From assembly GCF_000308755.1 (NCBI RefSeq), contig NZ_BAGF01000008.1, positions 1 to 64,000 of the forward strand: a stretch of 64,000 nucleotides of DNA, read 5' to 3'. Below are positions 55,426 to 64,000 of the stretch, piece after piece; positions within the stretch are counted from its first letter, which is position 1; each line of letters starts with the position of its first letter. Both the position numbers and the translations under genes were made by a program. The notes below the pieces were generated by a model. It made no database searches, had not been told where the DNA came from, and worked only from the letters and a program-made list of their open reading frames with translations. The stretch comes from Nocardia pneumoniae NBRC 100136. Lineage in GTDB: Bacteria > Actinomycetota > Actinomycetes > Mycobacteriales > Mycobacteriaceae.

Positions 55426-55617
55426 AGTGCACCGCTAACGCCGGGCGACCGCGCGTCGCCGTGGTCGAGGAACCTCACCGCGCCAGGATGTGTTTGTGAG
55501 CCGCCGCAGGACTACCCTCCGGTATTGTCCGCGTCGGTGAACGGCTAGCGTTGAGGCAAGCGCATCGTGCGCCGACCGCGCCGGTGCCTGTGGTTCTAGC
55601 CTGAGAGGGATCCTTCC

Positions 55618-56931
<1,314 letters not shown>

Positions 56932-56970
56932 CCGAAATACCCACCACCATCTATCGAAGGGGATAGCCGC

Positions 56971-57330
56971 ATGACCAAACCGGAGATCGAGTTCCAAGAA
57001 GGGCCCGCGCCCACCGAGCTGGTGATCAAGGACATCATCGAAGGCGACGGCAAGGAAGCCGTGCCCGGTGGCACCGTCGAAGTGCACTATGTGGGCGTCG
57101 AATTCGAATCCGGTGAGGAGTTCGACTCGTCCTGGAACCGCGGCGAGTCCATCACCTTCCCGCTGCGCGGTCTGATCCAGGGCTGGCAGGACGGCATCCC
57201 CGGCATGAAGGTCGGCGGCCGCCGTCAGCTGACCATCCCGCCGGAGCTGGCCTACGGCCCGGCCGGTGCGGGTCACCGCCTGTCGGGCAAGACGCTGGTC
57301 TTCGTGATCGACCTGCTCAGCGCGAACTGA
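56971..57330 (+). CDS. FKBP-type peptidyl-prolyl isomerase
   Basis: 119 residues, one FKBP domain: VEVHYVGVEFESGEEFDSSW, FPLRGLIQGWQDGIPGMKVG, RRQLTIPPELAYGPAGAGHR, LVFVIDLLSAN. All ligand-pocket residues (Tyr, Phe/Trp, Asp, Ile, Trp, Tyr) are visible. No signal peptide, so cytoplasmic. GAAGGGGA precedes ATG 56971. Probably co-transcribed with gltA, 39 bp upstream. Confidence 0.95.
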   Translation: MTKPEIEFQEGPAPTELVIKDIIEGDGKEAVPGGTVEVHYVGVEFESGEEFDSSWNRGESITFPLRGLIQGWQDGIPGMKVGGRRQLTIPPELAYGPAGAGHRLSGKTLVFVIDLLSAN

Positions 57331-57435
57331 GCGGGCGCGGGGCCGCGACGATTTCCCGCTCGGGTACGCAGGGGTGCTCCCTGCGCAGGCGGGGATTATC
57401 CGTCCGGTGCCGCACACGAATGGTAGAGCGATGAC

Positions 57436-57474
57436 ATGGCTCGTGCTGCGCACTGCGTAGCACGAGCCATTGTC
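57436..57474. terminator. Bidirectional intrinsic terminator
   Basis: ATGGCTCGTGCT (57436-57447) pairs perfectly with AGCACGAGCCAT (57459-57470), 11-nt loop, then TTGT. It lies between the convergent FKBP and YhgE genes. Confidence 0.8.
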
Positions 57475-57482
57475 GTATTCCC

Positions 57483-58649
57483 TCACTCCCGGACGATTTC
57501 GACCGGGTCGGTGAGGGCCGATGCCAGGGCGGATTGCTGGGTGCCGGTGCTTTGCGGGAGGGCGGCGACGGCCTTGCCGGTCTGGGTGCTCAGGTTGTCG
57601 ACGATGTTCCGCAGCTGGGTGACGCCGCCGGTGAGCTGGTCGACGGCGCTGACCAATTGGGCGCCGCCCTGCTCGGCGAGTCGCGGCAGGTCCTCGGCCA
57701 GCTTCGCGCCTTCGGACAGTTGGGCGCTCGCGCTGGTCAGGCGGTCGACGACGGTGCGAAGCAGGGTGCCGAGATCGGTGTCCGGGTCCACCGCGTCGCC
57801 GACGAGCGAGCCGAGGCCGGTGAGCTGGGCGCCCGCCTGGCTGGATACGCCGCGCAGCGCTTCGAGTTTTCCGATGATGTCGGCCAGCGCCGGATCGTTC
57901 GCGAAGGGCAATGCGCGCAGCAGCGGCAGAACCTGGTCGAGCCCGCCGCTCACTGTATTCGCCGTCTGCTCCACCTGCGCGATCGTGATGCCCGTGGAAT
58001 CCAGCGCCGCGGCAAGTTGATTCGCCTGCGCGGCGGCGCCATCCACGGTCGAGTTCAGCAGCGCGATCGCCGAGGTGAGTTGGGCCGAGCCCTGGCGAGC
58101 GAAGTCGAGGAAGCCGAGCAGCTGGTCGGCGCCCGAACTGAACTGACCGGCTCCGGCGGCGGCCGCGTCGACGCCCGCGCCAAGCAGCTGGGCGGTGAAT
58201 CGCACCTGCGACATCTGCGACCGGGCCTGCGCGACGGCGGTGAGCGCGGCATCCACCCCGGCCGCGCCGATCCGGCGCGTCACCTCGGCCACCGCGCCGT
58301 TCACCAGGTCGGCGTCGGCGTCGTGGTGGGCGTCCACGGTGACCTTGGCCCGCTTGGGCTGTGCTCCGGTGAGGGTGCCGATGGACTCGGTGAGGTCGGC
58401 GGGCAGGGTGATGACCGCGGCGTAGTCGCCAGCCGCCTCGCCCGGCGCGATGGCGGTCCAGTCGTAGCCACCCGCCTCCTGCAACGCCGTGACGACGCGC
58501 GCACCGGTCGGCCCGCTATCGGCATTGACCAGGGCGATTGCCCTCGGGGCCCGATCGGACCCGGTATACGCGGCGATTCCGGCGCCGACCCCTCCCGCGG
58601 CGAGGAGAGCAACGGCAAGAAGTGCGCAGCGAGCGCGTTTTCCGATCAC
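57483..58649 (-). CDS. YhgE/Pip-type protein lacking C-terminal membrane half
   Basis: 388 residues. An N-terminal membrane segment (CALLAVALLAAGGVGAGIAA) is followed by the YhgE/Pip domain: IALVNADSGPTGARVVTALQ, GGYDWTAIAPGEAAGDYAAV and long coiled-coil regions (AGAGQFSSGADQLLGFLD). In full-length relatives the coiled coils lead into a C-terminal permease-like membrane domain; here the reading frame ends right at LTDPVEIVRE, where that domain would start. Start GTG 58649 follows an inverted repeat. Whether it works with a separately encoded membrane subunit is unknown. Confidence 0.85.
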   Translation of the reverse strand: MIGKRARCALLAVALLAAGGVGAGIAAYTGSDRAPRAIALVNADSGPTGARVVTALQEAGGYDWTAIAPGEAAGDYAAVITLPADLTESIGTLTGAQPKRAKVTVDAHHDADADLVNGAVAEVTRRIGAAGVDAALTAVAQARSQMSQVRFTAQLLGAGVDAAAAGAGQFSSGADQLLGFLDFARQGSAQLTSAIALLNSTVDGAAAQANQLAAALDSTGITIAQVEQTANTVSGGLDQVLPLLRALPFANDPALADIIGKLEALRGVSSQAGAQLTGLGSLVGDAVDPDTDLGTLLRTVVDRLTSASAQLSEGAKLAEDLPRLAEQGGAQLVSAVDQLTGGVTQLRNIVDNLSTQTGKAVAALPQSTGTQQSALASALTDPVEIVRE

Positions 58650-58658
58650 GTTCGCAAA

Positions 58659-58677
58659 CCATAAACGCGAGTTATGG
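58659..58677. promoter_or_regulatory. Inverted repeat upstream of YhgE-like gene
   Basis: CCATAA-ACGCGAG-TTATGG is a perfect 6-bp-arm inverted repeat ending 10 bp upstream of GTG 58649, placed where a repressor would bind. YhgE genes are often next to TetR genes, but none is adjacent here. Confidence 0.4.
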
Positions 58678-58841
58678 CCCGGCCCTTGGCGTTTCTCTGA
58701 GAGTTGAGTAAGGGGTGTGTTCAATCGGCGTGGTATGGGTGCTGTGCTCCGAGGTCGGTCACTTGAAGCCCGGCGAGCCGTCCGAGTCGGCACCAAGTGG
58801 CGAACACGAAGACGGCACGGTGATCGCCTCAGGTAACCACA

Positions 58842-58948
58842 TGGCGCACTCCAGGTTTCGAGCGAAGCGAGACTGAGCGTTTCCCGTTCGCGGCCAAACC
58901 AGCACAGCCGCGAACACGCAGCGCCGCAGGCGCTGCAAATTAAACACC
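58842..58948 (+). repeat. Repeat family A, copy A5 (modules L and R)
   Basis: TTTCGAGCGAAGCGAGACTG (58857-58876), then TTCCCGTTCGCGGC and CGCGAACACGCAGCGCCGCA (58909-58928), with the module R hairpin GCAGCGCC-GCA-GGCGCTGC. Module M is missing. It overlaps the end of the sensor kinase gene, whose stop TAA (58940-58942) lies in the repeat. Confidence 0.85.
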
Positions 58949-60316
58949 GCCGGGAAGATCCAGGACTAATCGGATGCCGCCGAGGGTGCCTTCGTCGAAA
59001 TAGGCTCGCCCGCCATGTAACTGAGCCTGCTGGGCGACCAGTGCGAGGCCAAGGCCGGAGCCGCCCTTACTGGCCTCGCTGCCGCGGAAGAAACGGTCGA
59101 AGACGGCTCCGCGCTCGTGCGGCGGGATGCCGCGACCGTTGTCGTCGATGCTGATGACGATGTGGCCGTTCGGCGTCCGGTGCGCGGAGACCAGGGCCTC
59201 GGTGGCTCCACCGTGCTTGACCGAGTTGGCCAGCGCGTTGTCCACCGCCAGCCGCAGCCCGGCGGGCAGACCGCGGGTCACCAGTTCGGCGTCGGAGTCG
59301 ATGCGCACGGTGAGGCCGGGGAAATGCCGCATGGCGTCATGTGCGGCCTGGTCGCACAGGTCGCCGACGTCGGTGGCGACGTGGTCGCGCTCGTTGGTCA
59401 GGTCGCCGGTGGCCAGCCGCTCCAACGCCGCGAGTGTCGTCTCCACCCGGCCCTGGCTGCGTTGCAGGTCGTCGAGGATCTCCGCGCGCTGCGCCTCGTC
59501 GAGATCGAGGGTGCGCAGCACTTCCAGGTCGGTGCGCATCGCGGTGAGCGGGGTGCGCAACTCGTGGGCGGACACGGCGGCGAAGTCGCGCGCGGTCTCC
59601 AGCGCGGCGGCGGTCTCGGCCTGCGCCTGATCCACCCGTTGCAGCATGGTGTTGACCGCGTCGGCCAATTTCTCCGACTCGTGCACGCCCGCGCCCTCCA
59701 CCGGTGGCTGCGTGTCCCGCGGATCGGGGAACGCGCTACGCGCGTCGACCTGCCGGGTGAGCCGGACGATCGGGCGCACCGCGGCTCCCGCGAGCAGCCA
59801 GCCGAGCCCCGCGGCGGCGGCGATGGACAGCAGGGCGCCGCCGAGCACCCAGCGCTGCTGCTCCGCGGTGGCTTCGGCCGCCCCCGCCGCGGGGATGCCG
59901 AGCGACACCACCCGGCCCACGGGCTGATTCTCCGTCGTGGTGAGAATCCGGTACGGGGTCCCGCCCACCGTGACGGTGCGCGAACCGGTCGGCAGCGCGG
60001 GCAGTTCGGTGGTGGTGCTGGCGACGACGGCGCCGTTGTCCCGGACGGTCACCGCCATGTCGTTGTTCAACCCGGTCAGGCTGATGAACCGGACCGCGAT
60101 CTGCGGCTCGATCAGCACGATGCGCGCCGCGATGGCGAGTTGCTGGTCGGACTGCTGCACGTTGTTGCGCTCGATGGCGCGGATGCTGATCAGGCTGATC
60201 AGCGTCACGATGATGATCGCGCCTGCGGCCGCGGCGCCCGCGACCCGGGTACGCAGCGAAAACGACCGTCGCCCTCGGGTTTTCGGCGATGTGGTGGAGG
60301 CGCGGGCCGCACTCAT
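58940..60316 (-). CDS. prrB: Two-component sensor kinase (PrrB-like)
   Basis: 458 residues: membrane segment ([20 protein letters not shown]), periplasmic loop ([20 protein letters not shown] ... [12 protein letters not shown]), second membrane segment near 170-190, HAMP-like [18 protein letters not shown]-box [20 protein letters not shown] (His phosphorylated), N-box [10 protein letters not shown], and G-boxes [10 protein letters not shown] and [10 protein letters not shown]. Corresponds to PrrB (Rv0902c). ATG 60316 overlaps the regulator stop (ATGA). The stop codon lies in repeat A5. Confidence 0.93.
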   Translation of the reverse strand: MSAARASTTSPKTRGRRSFSLRTRVAGAAAAGAIIIVTLISLISIRAIERNNVQQSDQQLAIAARIVLIEPQIAVRFISLTGLNNDMAVTVRDNGAVVASTTTELPALPTGSRTVTVGGTPYRILTTTENQPVGRVVSLGIPAAGAAEATAEQQRWVLGGALLSIAAAAGLGWLLAGAAVRPIVRLTRQVDARSAFPDPRDTQPPVEGAGVHESEKLADAVNTMLQRVDQAQAETAAALETARDFAAVSAHELRTPLTAMRTDLEVLRTLDLDEAQRAEILDDLQRSQGRVETTLAALERLATGDLTNERDHVATDVGDLCDQAAHDAMRHFPGLTVRIDSDAELVTRGLPAGLRLAVDNALANSVKHGGATEALVSAHRTPNGHIVISIDDNGRGIPPHERGAVFDRFFRGSEASKGGSGLGLALVAQQAQLHGGRAYFDEGTLGGIRLVLDLPGGV

Positions 60317-61014
60317 TTCGGCGCTCGCAGCACGAACCCGACGCCGCGGATCGTGTGCAGCAGTCGGGGTGTGTCGCCCACCTCCAGCTTGCGGCGGAGA
60401 TAGCCGACGAAGACGTCCACCACATTGGTGTCGGCGGCGAAGTCGTAGCCCCACACCAGTTCCAGCAGGCGTTCCCGGCTCAGCACCACGCCGACGTTCC
60501 TGGCCAGCGTGGACAACAGCTCGAATTCCCGCTTGGTCAGCTCGATCTCGCGGCCGTGCAGCAACGCGCGGTAGCCAGCGACGTCCACCTCCAGCGGGCC
60601 GATGGTGATCGCGCCGGGGGTGGACGGGGCGGGTGTGTCGGACCGGCGGCGCAGCAGGGCCCTGATCCGCGCCACGAGCTCTTTGAGCACGAACGGCTTG
60701 ACCAGGTAATCGTCCGCGCCGGACTCCAAGCCGGAGATGCGATCGTCCACCGACGCGCGAGCGCTGAGCACGCAGATCGGCACCTCGTTGCCCATCGCGC
60801 GCAACGCCGTGACCACGCCAGCGCCGTCGAGCACCGGCATGTTCATGTCCAGCACGACGGCGTCGGGCGCGTGTTCGCTCACGGTGCGCAGCGCCTGCGC
60901 ACCGTCCCTGGCGACCAGCACCTGGAAACCGGACAGCCGCAGCCCGCGCTCGACCGACGCGAGCACGTCCTCGTCGTCGTCGACGACCAGAACGGTCGGG
61001 CTCGATGTCGTCAC
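60313..61014 (-). CDS. prrA: Two-component response regulator (PrrA-like)
   Basis: 233 residues: receiver domain with [13 protein letters not shown], phosphorylation Asp in [14 protein letters not shown], conserved Lys in DYLVKPF; C-terminal OmpR-type winged helix ([40 protein letters not shown]). Corresponds to PrrA (Rv0903c), part of a conserved, often essential, actinobacterial system. GTG 61014 has GGAGAGG 8-14 nt upstream, and that ribosome site is the end of repeat B4. Co-transcribed with prrB (4-bp overlap). Confidence 0.95.
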   Translation of the reverse strand: MTTSSPTVLVVDDDEDVLASVERGLRLSGFQVLVARDGAQALRTVSEHAPDAVVLDMNMPVLDGAGVVTALRAMGNEVPICVLSARASVDDRISGLESGADDYLVKPFVLKELVARIRALLRRRSDTPAPSTPGAITIGPLEVDVAGYRALLHGREIELTKREFELLSTLARNVGVVLSRERLLELVWGYDFAADTNVVDVFVGYLRRKLEVGDTPRLLHTIRGVGFVLRAPK

Positions 61015-61020
61015 GGCAGG

Positions 61021-61080
61021 CCGCCTCTCCGGGTCTTCAGGCCGTACAAGTCAGGTGACGCGGATTTGCAGTCGGCCGGT
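61021..61080 (-). repeat. Dispersed repeat family B, partial inverted copy B4
   Basis: On the reverse strand it ends ACTTGTACGGCCTGAAGACC then CGGAGAGGCGG, matching the right ~35 bp of copies B1-B3 closely, with weaker similarity further left (GCAAATCC then CGC). Its GGAGAGG is the ribosome site of prrA. Confidence 0.75.
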
Positions 61081-61095
61081 GGGCCAGTTAGTACG

Positions 61096-61482
61096 TTAGT
61101 AGTTGTGGCAGGACTCGGCCACGGTGCGGATGGTGTCGCGCAGCTGGGCGGTTCGCGGGTCGTTCTGGGCCTCGCGCACGGCGTCCGGGTTCTCGTCGAT
61201 GGCCCGTTGCAGCTCGGCGCGCCGCTGCTGGACCGGCTGATCGAACTTGCGCTGCAATTCCGCCTTCTGGGTCGGGTTGGCGTCGAGCATCGCGGCCAGC
61301 TGCGGCGCCTTGGCGTGCAGTGCGGCGTCGACCTGGGCAAAGGAGCAATCCGAGGTCAGCAGCGGCTCGGCGAGTTCCATCGGGCCCGCGCTCGCGCTCG
61401 CGGGGCTCAGGAAGACGGCGATCGTCGCGAATCCGCCCGCGGCGAGCGCGGCGACGGCGGGGCGGCCTGCGGAACGCTTCAT
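61096..61482 (-). CDS. Hemophore-related secreted protein
   Basis: 128 residues with a signal peptide (PAVAALAAGGFATIAVFLSP ... ASA) and a small helical domain: LLTSDCSFAQVDAALHAKAP, MLDANPTQKAELQRKFDQPV, ending TVAESCHNY. Two cysteines (one near the start, one at the end) probably form a disulfide. This resembles the hemophore-like family of mycobacteria and nocardiae (Rv0203-like), but no heme ligand can be named. ATG 61482 follows GGAGG at 10 nt. Placed between prrA and prpE; any link is unproven. Confidence 0.7.
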   Translation of the reverse strand: MKRSAGRPAVAALAAGGFATIAVFLSPASASAGPMELAEPLLTSDCSFAQVDAALHAKAPQLAAMLDANPTQKAELQRKFDQPVQQRRAELQRAIDENPDAVREAQNDPRTAQLRDTIRTVAESCHNY

Positions 61483-61603
61483 AGGGTGTTGCCTCCAGAT
61501 CATCGAATGGTTGCGGTGCGGTCTCGAGGCTATTTCGAACGGCTGGCACCGGGCTGAACGTCCTCTGTGGAAACTCTGAGGACATGCGCCGGGCCGCGCG
61601 GAA

Positions 61604-63667
<2,064 letters not shown>

Positions 63668-64000
63668 ACCCGTGACTCCCTAGCCTCGCCTCGATGCCCG
63701 CCTCGATAGATCTGGTTGATTGTGGCAGACTTCACGCGACGCCCGGGTGGGTGCCGCTACCTTTGGTTTTGCCTGGAACTGGCAGGTCAATGATCGCGAC
63801 ATCACGCCAAGGCACCCAAGAAGTTATTGATCCGTTAGAATCTGATGTCACTTATTTGGGCCGTCGTAGGACGCAATCTTTCGGCCAGCCGCAGTTCTCG
63901 GCCAGCTCCACCTGTCGAGCCATGTACACGATCGTGGGGGCTCGGCTGATGGCGCTCGGTAGAGGCCAGTTTGGAAAGTGAGTGGGACATGCGTGACGCC
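63668..64000. other. Intergenic region with possible start of next gene at right edge
   Basis: 333 bp, lower in GC than the rest of the window. No gene could be supported in 63668-63989. An ATG at 63990 (ATGCGTGACGCC) after GAGTGGGA could begin a plus-strand gene that continues outside the window, but only four codons are visible. Confidence 0.4.

Noticed and set aside
58759..58947. Short open frames beginning [12 protein letters not shown] here and at 6126-6410, and similar ones near 8324-8680
   Set aside because: They repeat because they are translations of repeat family A, not because of a conserved protein.
63694..63981. 95-residue plus-strand open frame near the right edge
   Set aside because: No family resemblance, no ribosome site, and mixed codon use; could be chance in a lower-GC intergenic region.

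Overview
The window is chromosomal DNA of a high-GC actinomycete of the order Mycobacteriales, most likely a Nocardia. This follows from GC-rich, GTG-start-rich genes, many leaderless transcripts, a mycobactin/nocobactin-type siderophore locus, Rpf, SepH and PrrAB, and a gene order that, as recalled, follows Mycobacterium tuberculosis Rv0858c-Rv0903c (dapC-like aminotransferase, XPB helicase, helicase-associated protein, rpfA, cspB, DUF2771, MFS, DUF3027, DUF2530, MarR, TrmH, DUF2537, sepH, serC, citA, gltA, prrB, prrA). No tRNA, rRNA, CRISPR, prophage or insertion sequence was seen.

Region 1 (1-4.7 kb): a divergent siderophore pair, an aryl-AMP ligase (partial) and an ArCP-Cy-A-PCP peptide synthetase, share a control region with a good IdeR iron box. 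Region 2 (4.7-15.7 kb): housekeeping and accessory genes. They include a class I DAHP synthase behind a leader peptide reading Tyr-Phe-Trp-Phe, and two ECF41-type sigma factors. The second sigma factor and its neighbouring FAD oxidoreductase have matching promoters. Region 3 (15.8-18.1 kb): an actinomycete-type XRE regulator/DUF397 pair divergent from three short overlapping genes of unknown function, with palindromes in the shared promoter. Region 4 (18.2-29.4 kb): XPB, LysE, a secreted M1 peptidase, an LppU-like lipoprotein, the helicase-associated protein, rpfA with a long leader and an upstream CRP site, and CspB. Region 5 (29.4-46.8 kb): a Tat sulfatase and a Tat ceramidase, each next to a TetR gene; the DUF2771/MFS/glutaminyl-cyclase set; DUF3027 with a 330-residue tail overlapping a GHKL ATPase; MarR, Eis-like acetyltransferase and TrmH. 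Region 6 (46.8-64 kb): sepH, serC, a frameshifted polysaccharide deacetylase, citA, pdxH, MFS, gltA, FKBP, a YhgE/Pip protein lacking its membrane half, prrAB, a hemophore-like protein and prpE.

Two dispersed intergenic repeat families run through the window. Family A is modular, has five copies and contains palindromes; in two copies it supplies the stop codon of the adjacent gene. Family B is about 120 bp, with three full copies and one partial copy, and usually ends against a promoter or Shine-Dalgarno sequence. With the aromatic leader peptide and the paired ECF41 promoters, these are the strongest signals beyond ordinary gene content. All calls were made by eye, without database searches.
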